Position numbers and translations under genes: made by a program. A DNA stretch of 64,000 nt, taken from NCBI RefSeq assembly GCF_039543245.1, contig NZ_BAABJJ010000039.1:1-64000 (forward strand). The letters run 5' to 3'. Every line of letters begins with the position of its first letter. The first letter of the stretch is position 1. The notes under the pieces were generated by a model. That model saw nothing but the letters and a program-made list of their open reading frames with translations. It was not told the DNA's origin and ran no database searches. The stretch is from Algibacter_G agarivorans (lineage in GTDB: Bacteria; Bacteroidota; Bacteroidia; Flavobacteriales; Flavobacteriaceae). Of the stretch, positions 19,135 through 27,925 are shown piece after piece.

Positions 19135-19731
19135 TTAAAAGAAATACCCAACACTTACTTGAATAACACTGTTCTTATATGAAGAATCACCTAAGCTATC
19201 TGGATTATCATTCCCATCAGTTAAACCTAAATTATACCTTGCACCAAAGTTTAAACCATTATCTAGTTTATACCCTAGACCAAAGTTTACTCCAAAATCA
19301 AGACCTTTTAAGTCGTCTTTAATATCATCTTCAGTAGAATCATATTCATCTTTGGCAGATAATAATAATCCCAGTTGAGGTCCAACTTCTAAACTAAATC
19401 CTTCTGCAACATAATATTTTGCCATTAAAGGAATGTTTAGATAACTCAATTTAACTGTTCCTTCAAAGGTTTCACCTTCAAAATCATCTTTCCAATCCGA
19501 ACCTTGTGCTGAATATAATAACTCAGGTTGAAAAGCAAAAGTTTCTGAAATCATAATTTCTGAAACTACTCCAATATGAAAGGCTGTTAAACCACTAAAA
19601 CTGGCAGTATCATCTCCAGTAATATCTGAAAAATTAACTCCTGCTTTAACCCCAAAACTTACTTCTTGTGAGTAAGTATTTGTAAGCCCTATCATAACGA
19701 TCAAAATAAAAAATACAAATGTTTTTTTCAT
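19135..19731 (-). CDS. PorT-type outer-membrane beta-barrel protein, tandem copy 2
   Basis: The protein has 198 residues with signal peptide MKKTFVFFILIVMIGLTNTYS before QEVSFGVKAG. The barrel strands line up with copy 1 (FQPELLYSAQG, NIPLMAKYYVAEGFSLEVGP, GLNFGARYNLGLT, terminal VGYFF). Extra acidic residues in loops (for example around EGETFEG and DSTEDDIKDD) make it about ten residues longer. It is divergent from xerD across 184 bp. The acidic loops in both copies suggest cation-rich (marine) surroundings, but no ligand can be named. Confidence 0.8.
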   Translation of the reverse strand: MKKTFVFFILIVMIGLTNTYSQEVSFGVKAGVNFSDITGDDTASFSGLTAFHIGVVSEIMISETFAFQPELLYSAQGSDWKDDFEGETFEGTVKLSYLNIPLMAKYYVAEGFSLEVGPQLGLLLSAKDEYDSTEDDIKDDLKGLDFGVNFGLGYKLDNGLNFGARYNLGLTDGNDNPDSLGDSSYKNSVIQVSVGYFF

Positions 19732-19915
19732 AATATTAAAAATTAATTAATAGCTCTTGTTTACTGTTCGAACTTATAAAATCGATAGTTATCACAAAAT
19801 GATACTGGTCAGTTACTAAATATTTTTTATTTTGGAATAACCAGCTTCATTATGCCTTTAAATAATGAACTCATTTAAACTAGTTCCATAATATTTTAGA
19901 CTATTTTTACATCAA

Positions 19916-20812
19916 ATGAAATGGCAAAACGCACTTAAGGATTATCAATTATATTTAAAAATTGAACGCGGTTTATCTAAAAACTCCATAGATAATTACA
20001 CCCTTGATGTAAAAAAACTAATTACGTTTTTAGAAGAAAACAGGATAAGCGCATCCCCTATTTCCATTAATTCTGAAATTGTACAACAATTTATTTATGA
20101 AATAGCCAAAACCGTTAATGCAAGATCACAGTCAAGACTCATATCTGGCTTACGTAGTTTTTTTAATTATTTAATATTTGAAGATTATAGACCAGACAAC
20201 CCGCTAGAACTTATTGAATCTCCTAAAATAGGCAGAAAACTTCCTGACACCTTATCTGAAGAAGAAATAGACCGCATAATAAAAGCGATAGACCTAAGCA
20301 AACCTGAAGGCGAACGCAACAGGGCCATGCTCGAAACTCTATATGGCTGTGGCTTGCGGGTTAGCGAACTTGTTAATCTAAAAATTTCGGATTTGTTTTT
20401 TGATGAAGGTTTTATTAAAGTTACCGGAAAAGGAGACAAACAACGATTTGTTCCTATTGTGGGCATTACCCAGAAATACATAAATATTTACAGAAGTGAA
20501 AAAAGAAACCACTTAAACATTCAAGCAGGGTTTGAGGATACACTTTTTTTAAACAGACGTGGCAAGCAATTAACACGAGCTATGATTTTTACCATAATTA
20601 AACAATTGGCTGAAAAAATAGAACTTAAAAAGAACATCTCACCACATACTTTCAGGCATTCGTTTGCTACACATCTATTACAAAACAATGCTGATTTAAG
20701 GTCTATTCAATTAATGTTGGGTCATGAAAGCATAACCACTACCGAAATTTATGTGCATTTGGACAAAAGTCATTTGACCAAAGTTGTTGAGAAATATCAT
20801 CCCAGGAAGTGA
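19916..20812 (+). CDS. xerD: Tyrosine recombinase XerD
   Basis: This is a 298-residue site-specific recombinase that with its partner resolves chromosome dimers at dif. The SAM-like N-terminal domain covers 1-90 and the catalytic domain about 108-298. All catalytic residues are visible: Arg148 (GCGLRVSEL), Lys172 (VTGKGDKQR), His244 and Arg247 (SPHTFRHSF), His270 (MLGHESITTT) and nucleophile Tyr279 (TEIYVH). The length is that of housekeeping XerD and no integron or phage genes are near. Its 5' end is duplicated as the remnant at 18886. A terminator follows at 20892. Confidence 0.93.
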   Translation: MKWQNALKDYQLYLKIERGLSKNSIDNYTLDVKKLITFLEENRISASPISINSEIVQQFIYEIAKTVNARSQSRLISGLRSFFNYLIFEDYRPDNPLELIESPKIGRKLPDTLSEEEIDRIIKAIDLSKPEGERNRAMLETLYGCGLRVSELVNLKISDLFFDEGFIKVTGKGDKQRFVPIVGITQKYINIYRSEKRNHLNIQAGFEDTLFLNRRGKQLTRAMIFTIIKQLAEKIELKKNISPHTFRHSFATHLLQNNADLRSIQLMLGHESITTTEIYVHLDKSHLTKVVEKYHPRK

Positions 20813-20891
20813 GTTGTCAGTCGCAGTGTTCAGCAATCAAAAATCGTTGTTCGTTGTTCATTAATACGTTTCGGATCATTAAGTAAAATTA

Positions 20892-20917
20892 AAAAATCCA
20901 GTGTTAACTGGATTTTT
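20892..20917. terminator. Bidirectional terminator between xerD and rny
   Basis: AAAAATCCAGT, loop GTTA, ACTGGATTTTT: a perfect 11-bp stem lying between the convergent xerD and rny genes. Confidence 0.8.
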
Positions 20918-20960
20918 CAATTTTAAAACTTGAATTCTTTTCATGAGATCCCTTCCTAAA

Positions 20961-20975
20961 TAGCTATCGGGATTC
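20961..20975. repeat. Copy of the GATAGCTATCGGG dispersed palindrome (half)
   Basis: TAGCTATCGGGATTC matches the right half of the perfect palindrome at 41627-41646. It lies between the xerD terminator and the rny stop. Confidence 0.4.
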
Positions 20976-20986
20976 AAAGGAATTTA

Positions 20987-22561
20987 TTACTTCGCGATGT
21001 TAACCGCTCTTGTTTCTCTAATAACAGTTACTTTAACCTGTCCAGGGTAGGTCATATCCGTTTGTACTTTTTGAGAAATACTGAATGATAAATCTGCAGC
21101 TTTTTGGTCGTCTACTTTTTCACTTTCAACAATAACTCTAAGTTCTCTACCTGCTTGAATAGCATAAGCTTTTTTAACACCGTTAAATCCAAATGCAATA
21201 TCTTCTAAATCCTTTAAACGTTGAATATAACTATCCAATACTTGACGCCTGGCTCCCGGTCTTGCTCCAGAAATAGCATCACAAACTTGGATTATAGGAG
21301 AAAGCAATGACTTCATTTCTATTTCATCGTGATGTGCGCCAATAGCATTACAAACATCATCTTTCTCTCCATATTTTTCAGCCCATTGCATACCTAAAAT
21401 AGCGTGTGGCGTTTCCATATCTGCTTCTGCATCTGGCACTTTTCCTATATCATGTAATAAGCCTGCTCGTTTTGCGAATTTTGGATTTAATCCTAATTCT
21501 GCAGCCATAACACCACAAAGTTTAGCAACTTCGCGCGAGTGCTGTAATAAGTTTTGTCCGTAAGATGAACGGTATTTCATTCTACCTACCATCTTAATAA
21601 GTTCTGGATGTAAATTATGAATACCCAAATCTATAACAGTACGCTTACCAACCTCAATAATTTCTTGTTCTATTTGCTTTTGTGTTTTCTTAACAACCTC
21701 TTCAATACGTGCTGGATGTATTCTACCATCTGTTACTAATTTATGAAGTGATAAACGTGCTATTTCTCTTCTAACAGAATCAAAACAAGATAATATGATA
21801 GCTTCTGGTGTGTCATCAACAATAATCTCTACACCTGTTGCAGCCTCAATAGCACGGATATTTCGACCTTCACGACCAATAATACGTCCTTTAACATCAT
21901 CAGATTCTATATTAAAAACAGACACACAATTATCTACTGCTTCTTCTGTTCCTATACGTTGAATGGTATTTATAATGATTTTCTTGGCATCTTGTTCCGC
22001 AGTCATTTTTGCTTCTTCGGTAGCACTTTGAATGTAAGCCATGGCATCATTCTTTGCTTCGCCTTTTAAAGACTCTATTAATTGCTCTTTCGCTTCTTCT
22101 GCCGAAAGGCTAGAAATTACTTCTAGTTGTTGCACTTGACTTTTATGAAGTTTATCAAGTTGTTCTTGCTTCTTATCCAATACATCAAGTCTATGATTGT
22201 AATCCTTAATTTTACCTTCTAGACTTTGATTTAATTTTGTGCTTTTTGAAAGCTCACTAGATATCTGTGATTCTTTATCGCGAGTGCGTTTTTCGGATTC
22301 TGCCATTTTCTTATCTCGAGATAAGATTACTTTTTCGTGCTCAGATTTAAGTTCCAAAAACCGCTCTTTAGCTTTTAGCTCTTTTTCTTTTTTTAAGTTT
22401 TCGCCATCTATCTTTGCTTCTTTTAATATAGAAGCTGCACTTTTCTTGGCTCCTTTTATTAGTTTAGAAGCATTATTTTTTTCTATTCCTTTTGCTATAA
22501 TAAAGCCAATTATTAGCCCTAATATAACACCACCTACTGCAAATATAATTGAGTTATCCAT
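20987..22561 (-). CDS. rny: Ribonuclease Y
   Basis: This membrane-anchored endoribonuclease starts mRNA decay. The 524 residues comprise one N-terminal helix (IIFAVGGVILGLIIGFIIA), a long coiled coil (about 35-200), a KH domain with GRIIGREGRNIRAIE (about 224-238) and an HD domain with LLQHSREVA and LLHDIGK (His370-Asp371). All metal-binding motifs are intact. It is the last gene of a minus-strand group with zapA and a coiled-coil gene, although a 6S-like RNA lies in the 425-bp gap before it. Confidence 0.95.
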   Translation of the reverse strand: MDNSIIFAVGGVILGLIIGFIIAKGIEKNNASKLIKGAKKSAASILKEAKIDGENLKKEKELKAKERFLELKSEHEKVILSRDKKMAESEKRTRDKESQISSELSKSTKLNQSLEGKIKDYNHRLDVLDKKQEQLDKLHKSQVQQLEVISSLSAEEAKEQLIESLKGEAKNDAMAYIQSATEEAKMTAEQDAKKIIINTIQRIGTEEAVDNCVSVFNIESDDVKGRIIGREGRNIRAIEAATGVEIIVDDTPEAIILSCFDSVRREIARLSLHKLVTDGRIHPARIEEVVKKTQKQIEQEIIEVGKRTVIDLGIHNLHPELIKMVGRMKYRSSYGQNLLQHSREVAKLCGVMAAELGLNPKFAKRAGLLHDIGKVPDAEADMETPHAILGMQWAEKYGEKDDVCNAIGAHHDEIEMKSLLSPIIQVCDAISGARPGARRQVLDSYIQRLKDLEDIAFGFNGVKKAYAIQAGRELRVIVESEKVDDQKAADLSFSISQKVQTDMTYPGQVKVTVIRETRAVNIAK

Positions 22562-22750
22562 CGTTGTTTAGTTGATTATTATATAAAATACCAGTTTAAT
22601 TATTAAATAACTTATTCAAACTCGTTCTTTTTTTGTTTTGTCTCCTTGTTATTAATTTCCATAGCTATAACTATGCAAATCAATCACGGTGTTATAAAAC
22701 AAAAAAGCAACTTCGTTTTCTGTAAGCCATTTAATATTCAAATTGGTATA

Positions 22751-22960
22751 CAAAAAAGCCTACACCAGTATAAAGTTTTGTATAAACTCCTTAAAAACAA
22801 GTTTAGGGTTAACAAGCTGATCAAGGGTCTGCTCGAGATACTGTGTTACTGAAATAAATTCAGCACAGGCAGCACTAGCAGCATGCTTTTACAACTTAAA
22901 CTCACCCTTTTTAAAGAATTAACGTTGAGTTTATCAAAAAAAATAACCAATGTAGGCAGT
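22751..22960 (-). ncRNA. ssrS: 6S RNA (ssrS) candidate downstream of zapA
   Basis: On the minus strand, about 205 nt fold as a 6S RNA. GCCUACAUUGGU (22957-22946) pairs over 12 bases, with three wobbles, with ACUGGUGUAGGC (22769-22758). Inside it AUAAACUC pairs perfectly with GAGUUUAU (around 22934-22927 and 22788-22781), giving a long closing stem. A large A/U-rich central bubble follows, then an apical arm with CUGCU/AGCAG, CUGUG/CACAG and CUGAA/UUCAG. A U-run ends the molecule at 22757-22751. 6S RNA sequesters the housekeeping RNA polymerase holoenzyme. It begins 27 bases after the zapA stop, a position known for ssrS in other bacteria. Covariance support could not be tested. Confidence 0.65.
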
Positions 22961-22986
22961 AACTTTTAGTTTATTTTAAAGAACGT

Positions 22987-23280
22987 TTAAGAGACTAAAT
23001 GTGAATGTAACAGATCATTTAAAGCGTTTAGCTTTTCCTCTACATGCTCGTTTACATTCGCTTTATCAATAGACTTCTGTTCTACTTGAGATGCAAATTG
23101 CAAGGCGCACATCGCCAATACATCTTGTTTATCTCGAACAGAATAACTTTGCTCAAATTGCTTAATCATAGCCTCAATGTTTTTAGCCGCTTTACGCAAT
23201 CCTTCTTCTTGACTTGACTCAATAGTTAAAGGATATACTCGATTAGCTATAGACAGCTTTATTTTAAGCTTTTCTGACAT
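22987..23280 (-). CDS. zapA: Cell division protein ZapA
   Basis: The protein has 97 residues. ZapA bundles FtsZ filaments at the division site. The N-terminal part (LKIKLSIANRVYPLTIESSQEE) is the dimerising beta-alpha-beta domain, and the rest is a coiled coil (QDVLAMCALQFASQVEQ). Both match the family and the length is normal. It lies 15 bases downstream of a small coiled-coil gene with which it is surely co-transcribed, and directly upstream of the 6S RNA candidate. Confidence 0.88.
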   Translation of the reverse strand: MSEKLKIKLSIANRVYPLTIESSQEEGLRKAAKNIEAMIKQFEQSYSVRDKQDVLAMCALQFASQVEQKSIDKANVNEHVEEKLNALNDLLHSHLVS

Positions 23281-23295
23281 TAAGTTTTTTTTGCT

Positions 23296-23586
23296 TTAAT
23301 CAGCGAGTTGAGCAATACAATGGTCAATATCTCTAATTAATGCGTTTATTTTAAGCTTAGTTTCTCTTTTATTATCGTCACTACCAAGTATTGTATTTGC
23401 CATTTTAAGGGCTTCATACTTTTCTTCCCAACCAGCAATATGCTTTTTTTGGTCTGAAAGCTCTTGCTTTGAAACTTCTAATTCTTCATTCAATTTCAAA
23501 TTAGCAAGTTTTAAAAGCTCTAGTTTGTGTAATACTTTACTAATCTTGTTTTCTAAAGAATCTACAATATCTTCAATATTACCCAT
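23296..23586 (-). CDS. Small coiled-coil protein upstream of zapA
   Basis: The protein has 96 residues and is almost wholly predicted coiled coil (for example VLHKLELLKLANLKLNEELE), with a short C-terminal segment after KRETKLKINALIRDID. It has no signal peptide or membrane helix. A gene of this type precedes zapA in many Flavobacteriaceae, and its form recalls ZapB-like FtsZ-ring accessory proteins. That role is inferred from position and shape only. Confidence 0.7.
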   Translation of the reverse strand: MGNIEDIVDSLENKISKVLHKLELLKLANLKLNEELEVSKQELSDQKKHIAGWEEKYEALKMANTILGSDDNKRETKLKINALIRDIDHCIAQLAD

Positions 23587-23761
23587 TTACAAATTTCAAT
23601 ACTAATCACACAAAGTTAACATACCTAGCCATAACTTACAATTGTTTTTTCATAAAATTTTTAAAATATCAGTAACACCTAACAGTCAACACCATGGCTC
23701 GATTTTTGTTTTATCCTTTGCATATTCACATCAAATTAATATTTTAGCCTAATACTACTAT

Positions 23762-25447
23762 ATGAAATTAATCCTGCCCCTCTTTCTACTTTTATCATTA
23801 TTCATAAACGCACAGAATAATTATCCTCAAGATTATTTTAGCAATCCTTTAGACATCCCCTTAATATTATCAGGAACATTTGCCGAACTTCGTTCTAACC
23901 ATTTTCATTCAGGTCTAGATATCAAAACACAACAACGTAGAGGGTTAAAAGTAAAAGCATCAGCAAGTGGTTTTGTAAGCAGAATAAAAGTATCGCATTA
24001 TGGTTATGGCAAAGCGCTTTACATAACACACCCCAACGGCTACACAACAGTTTACGCACATTTGCAAAAATTTGCTCCAGAGATTGAAGCCTATGTAAAA
24101 AAACATCAGTATGAGAAAGAATCCTATGAAGTTGAAATGTTTCCTGTTGCAGAAAGTTTACCAGTTATAAAAGATAGCATTGTTGCTTATAGTGGGAATT
24201 CTGGTGGTTCTGGCGGACCGCATTTACATTATGAAATTAGAGATAAAGAAGAACGTCCCATAAACCCAATGCTTTTTGGTATAGATATTCCAGACAGCTC
24301 CAACCCTATCGTGAAATCTATTTATGCCTATCCGCTAGATGACAAATCGTTTGTTAACAAAAAAAATACGAAACATAAATTAAGATTGATTCCTTTAAAA
24401 AATGGCGACTACGCCGTTAAAAGTATTGAAGCTATAGGGAATATAGGTTTTGGCATTGAAACTATAGATAGGCAAGATTTAGCTGCCAATTCTAACGGGG
24501 TTTATAATATTCAAACCTTTATTAATGGCAGTCGGAATTTTGAATTGGATTTTAAACGCTTTTCCTTTGATGAAACCAAACACCTTAATCAACTCATTGA
24601 TTATGAACATTACGCCACAAAAAAGCAACGTATCCAAAAGTTATTCAGAATAAATAATCCATTAAGCATTTTTAAATCGACTTTAAATGATGGGTTTATT
24701 GCCATTGAAGACAGTACTTACTCCGTTTATAAAGTTAGAGTTGCCGATTACAAAAACAATGAATCTTGGGTAACCATAAATATAAAAGGAACAAAAAACA
24801 GCATCTCTAAACCTGAAAAACCAAAAATAACACCCTACTTCATTAAAGCAGACCAAACCACTAATCTAAAAGAAGGCAACTTTTCAGTCGATTTTTATAA
24901 AGACACGTTTTATGAAGACTTTTATATCGATTTTAAAGTAAAAAATGACACGCTTACTTTGCATAAAAATGTTATGGCGGCTAAGAAAAATTTTATCATT
25001 AGCTATGATGTTAGTAACTATTCGAATGAAGACAAAAACAAATTATACATGGCTAGATTAATAGGTTACAATAATTATCCAGCCTATACTTTTACCAAGA
25101 GAAAAGAAAACATTTTAACGGCTAGCACAAAAACATTAGGCACTTACACCCTAGCCACAGATACTTTAAAGCCCACCATTTTGGCCATTAATTTTAAAAA
25201 AGGACAATGGCTTAGTAAATACCGATATTTAAAAGTCAAGATTGATGATGAGGGTTCTGGAATATCTAATTACAGAGCTACTATTAACGGAAAATGGATT
25301 TTAATGGCCTATGATTACAAAACCAAAACGCTGACTCACGATTTTAATGATGGCATTATTACCGACACTAAAAATAATTTAAAAGTAATTGTTACCGATA
25401 ATGTTGGAAATAATTCTACTTTTGAAACGTTATTTTACCGAAAATAA
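23762..25447 (+). CDS. M23-family (LytM) metallopeptidase, secreted
   Basis: The 561-residue protein has a signal peptide (MKLILPLFLLLSLFINAQ). The LytM/M23 domain is N-terminal: zinc ligands His49 and Asp53 in HSGLD and the HLHYE motif (His154, His156). The rest (about 175-561) contains beta-rich domains, including an Ig-like or fibronectin-like part around 460-555 that could bind glycan or protein. M23 enzymes cut peptidoglycan cross-bridges; some homologues with this arrangement act as inactive activators, but here the motifs are intact. The TonB-dependent receptor gene starts 13 bases after its stop, so the two form an operon. Confidence 0.85.
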   Translation: MKLILPLFLLLSLFINAQNNYPQDYFSNPLDIPLILSGTFAELRSNHFHSGLDIKTQQRRGLKVKASASGFVSRIKVSHYGYGKALYITHPNGYTTVYAHLQKFAPEIEAYVKKHQYEKESYEVEMFPVAESLPVIKDSIVAYSGNSGGSGGPHLHYEIRDKEERPINPMLFGIDIPDSSNPIVKSIYAYPLDDKSFVNKKNTKHKLRLIPLKNGDYAVKSIEAIGNIGFGIETIDRQDLAANSNGVYNIQTFINGSRNFELDFKRFSFDETKHLNQLIDYEHYATKKQRIQKLFRINNPLSIFKSTLNDGFIAIEDSTYSVYKVRVADYKNNESWVTINIKGTKNSISKPEKPKITPYFIKADQTTNLKEGNFSVDFYKDTFYEDFYIDFKVKNDTLTLHKNVMAAKKNFIISYDVSNYSNEDKNKLYMARLIGYNNYPAYTFTKRKENILTASTKTLGTYTLATDTLKPTILAINFKKGQWLSKYRYLKVKIDDEGSGISNYRATINGKWILMAYDYKTKTLTHDFNDGIITDTKNNLKVIVTDNVGNNSTFETLFYRK

Positions 25448-25460
25448 ACTCTTTATACCT

Positions 25461-27923
25461 TTGAAAGCAAAACTTCTACTAACCACATTTTTATTTTTTT
25501 CTATAATTACAATAAGCTTTTCACAAACAGCCACCATTAAAGGGGTTATTCTAGATGAAAACAATCGGCCTATTGAAAAGGTAAATATTAAAACCAACAC
25601 CAACGGAACAGAAAGTAACGCCAATGGTTTTTATATTATAGACATTCCGGTAAATCAAGATGTTAGTATAGAATTCACGCATATTTCCCATAAAAAAGTG
25701 GTAAGCACTTTCAATTTGAAAAATGGAGAAGAATACGAATTCAATCCTGTAATGAGTACTTCCATAGAGCAAATAGCCACGGTTATTGTAAATAGCAATA
25801 GGAGAAAAGAAGTTGAAGGCGTTATTACTTTAAAACCTGAAACCATTAGAAAAATTCCAGGAGCCAATGCAGGTGTAGAAAATCTATTATTAACACTTCC
25901 TGGGGTTAGCAACAATAACGAATTAAGCACACAGTATTCGGTTCGTGGCGGGAATTATGATGAAAATTTAGTTTACGTAAATGGCATTGAAGTTTATCGC
26001 CCTTTTTTAGTGCGCTCTGGACAACAAGAAGGGTTGAGTTTTGTGAATACAGATATGGTTCAAAACGTGGATTTTTCGGCTGGCGGCTTTCAAGCAAAAT
26101 ATGGCGATAAGCTTTCTTCGGTTTTAGACATCACTTATAAAAACCCCTATCAGTTTGAAGTTAATACAGATTTAAGTTTATTGGGAGGAAGTCTTTCTGT
26201 AGAAAACATCAGTAAAAACTCAAAGTTCTCTGGTATTGTTGGTGCGCGCTATCGCGATAACAGTTTACTGGTAAATGCGAAAGAAACCGAAACTAATTTT
26301 AAACCTTCTTTTGGAGATGTACAAGGGTACTTTACTTATAAATTTACTAATAAATTCCATTTAAGTTTTTTAGGAAACGCCTCATTGAACACATATAATT
26401 ACGAACCACAAACGCGTCAAACTAATTTTGGCACACTTGCCGACCCAGTAGCGCTTTTAGTTTTTTATGATGGACAAGAGAAAGACAGGTATCAAACCTT
26501 ATTTGGTGCTTTTAAAGGCTCTTATTATGCTAATGATGATTTAACACTTCATCTTATTGCCTCAACATATCATACTACCGAGGAAGAATATTTCGATATT
26601 TTGGCACAATACAGATTGGGTGAAGTAAACACAAATATTGATGATGAAGATTTGGGTGAAGTAGAATTTAGCGAAGGCATTGGAAGTCAACTTACCCACG
26701 GACGAAATGATCTAGATGCACTTATAACCAATATAGAACATAAAGGCGATTTTAAAATTAATGATAATCGTATAGAATGGTCTGTTAAATACACGAATGA
26801 AGACATCCGTGACCGCTTAGTGGAATGGGAAGTTATTGACTCTGCGGGTTTTTCTATTAGACCTCCAGCAATTATACCTAGAAACGAACAGCCTTACACC
26901 CCTTTTACCGGACCGTTAGAGCCTTTTCAAAATGTAAGAGCGACCAATAACACACAAATAAGTAGACTACAAGCTTATGGGCAATGGAGTAAACGCAGTA
27001 CTTTAGGGACTAGCGATGTTTGGTATAATGCAGGTGTTCGTGTTCATAATTGGTCCGTTAAGGGTGATGGCATAAGTTCATCAAACCAAACGGTATTTAG
27101 TCCGCGTGCGCAATTTGCTATAAAACCATATTGGCAAAAAGATATGCTTTTTAGAATTGCAGCTGGTTTATACTACCAACCGCCGTTCTATAGAGAGCTT
27201 CGTGATGCCAACGGTGTTATTCAGCCCAATGTGAAAGCTCAAAAATCACTTCATTTAGTTTTAGGAAACGATTACAGCTTCAAAATGTGGGACAGACCTT
27301 TTAAGCTAACTTCTGAGGTATATTACAAAAATTTGTCTGACGTAAACCCATACACCCTTGAAAATGTTCGTATTCGCTATAGAGCTAATAACAGTGCCAA
27401 AGCTTATGCTTACGGTTTAGATATGCGACTTAATGGCGAGTTTGTTCCAGGAACAGAATCGTGGTTTAGTTTCGGTTATTTAAAAACTGAGGAAAACATT
27501 AACAACAGAGGTTATATTTCACGCCCTACAGACCAACGTTTAAAATTTGCAGCACTGTTTCAGGATTATGTTCCTAATATGCCAAACTTAAAAATGTATT
27601 TAAATTTGGTGTACAATACAGGCTTACCAGGTGGTTCTCCTAGTTATGCCGACCCTTATGAATACCAAAACAGATTACCAGCATACAAACGTGCAGATCT
27701 GGGTATACAATATGTATTGGTTGATGAAAAAAAACAATTTAACAGTGGTTGGAAAAAACCATTTAAAGCACTGTCATTCGGGTTTGAAATATTCAATATG
27801 TTTGATGTGCAAAATTCTATTACCAATACTTGGGTTAGAGATGTAAATAGCAAACGACAAATTGCAATTCCCAATTATTTAACACCTCGCGTTTTTAATG
27901 TGAGGACTACTATGAAGTTTTAA
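25461..27923 (+). CDS. TonB-dependent receptor with carboxypeptidase-like N-terminal domain, TTG start
   Basis: I place the start at TTG 25461, giving (M)KAKLLLTTFLFFSIITISFS, a complete signal peptide. The only upstream ATG (25389) would overlap the M23 gene by 59 bases and bury the signal peptide. The mature protein has a CarboxypepD_reg-like domain (TATIKGVILDENNRPIEKV), a plug domain (LLLTLPGVSNNNELSTQYSV, VYVNGIEVYRP) and a 22-strand barrel ending VFNVRTTMKF. There is no SusD partner, so this is not a standard polysaccharide-utilisation receptor. The substrate is unknown. Linkage to the M23 peptidase is the only clue. Confidence 0.85.
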   Translation: MKAKLLLTTFLFFSIITISFSQTATIKGVILDENNRPIEKVNIKTNTNGTESNANGFYIIDIPVNQDVSIEFTHISHKKVVSTFNLKNGEEYEFNPVMSTSIEQIATVIVNSNRRKEVEGVITLKPETIRKIPGANAGVENLLLTLPGVSNNNELSTQYSVRGGNYDENLVYVNGIEVYRPFLVRSGQQEGLSFVNTDMVQNVDFSAGGFQAKYGDKLSSVLDITYKNPYQFEVNTDLSLLGGSLSVENISKNSKFSGIVGARYRDNSLLVNAKETETNFKPSFGDVQGYFTYKFTNKFHLSFLGNASLNTYNYEPQTRQTNFGTLADPVALLVFYDGQEKDRYQTLFGAFKGSYYANDDLTLHLIASTYHTTEEEYFDILAQYRLGEVNTNIDDEDLGEVEFSEGIGSQLTHGRNDLDALITNIEHKGDFKINDNRIEWSVKYTNEDIRDRLVEWEVIDSAGFSIRPPAIIPRNEQPYTPFTGPLEPFQNVRATNNTQISRLQAYGQWSKRSTLGTSDVWYNAGVRVHNWSVKGDGISSSNQTVFSPRAQFAIKPYWQKDMLFRIAAGLYYQPPFYRELRDANGVIQPNVKAQKSLHLVLGNDYSFKMWDRPFKLTSEVYYKNLSDVNPYTLENVRIRYRANNSAKAYAYGLDMRLNGEFVPGTESWFSFGYLKTEENINNRGYISRPTDQRLKFAALFQDYVPNMPNLKMYLNLVYNTGLPGGSPSYADPYEYQNRLPAYKRADLGIQYVLVDEKKQFNSGWKKPFKALSFGFEIFNMFDVQNSITNTWVRDVNSKRQIAIPNYLTPRVFNVRTTMKF

Positions 27924-27925
27924 AA

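Noticed and set aside
19916..20812. xerD as an integrase of a mobile island, given the nearby duplication and repeats
   Set aside because: Length, motifs and neighbours (aroQ, rny) are those of housekeeping XerD. There is no attachment site, tRNA or phage gene nearby.
22646..22852. Plus-strand 68-codon ORF between rny and zapA
   Set aside because: It overlaps the 6S RNA candidate on the opposite strand, has no family likeness and the composition is that of a structured RNA.
25389..25460. ATG start of the TonB receptor inside the M23 gene
   Set aside because: It would put 24 non-conserved residues before a perfect signal peptide and overlap the upstream gene; the TTG at 25461 fits better.
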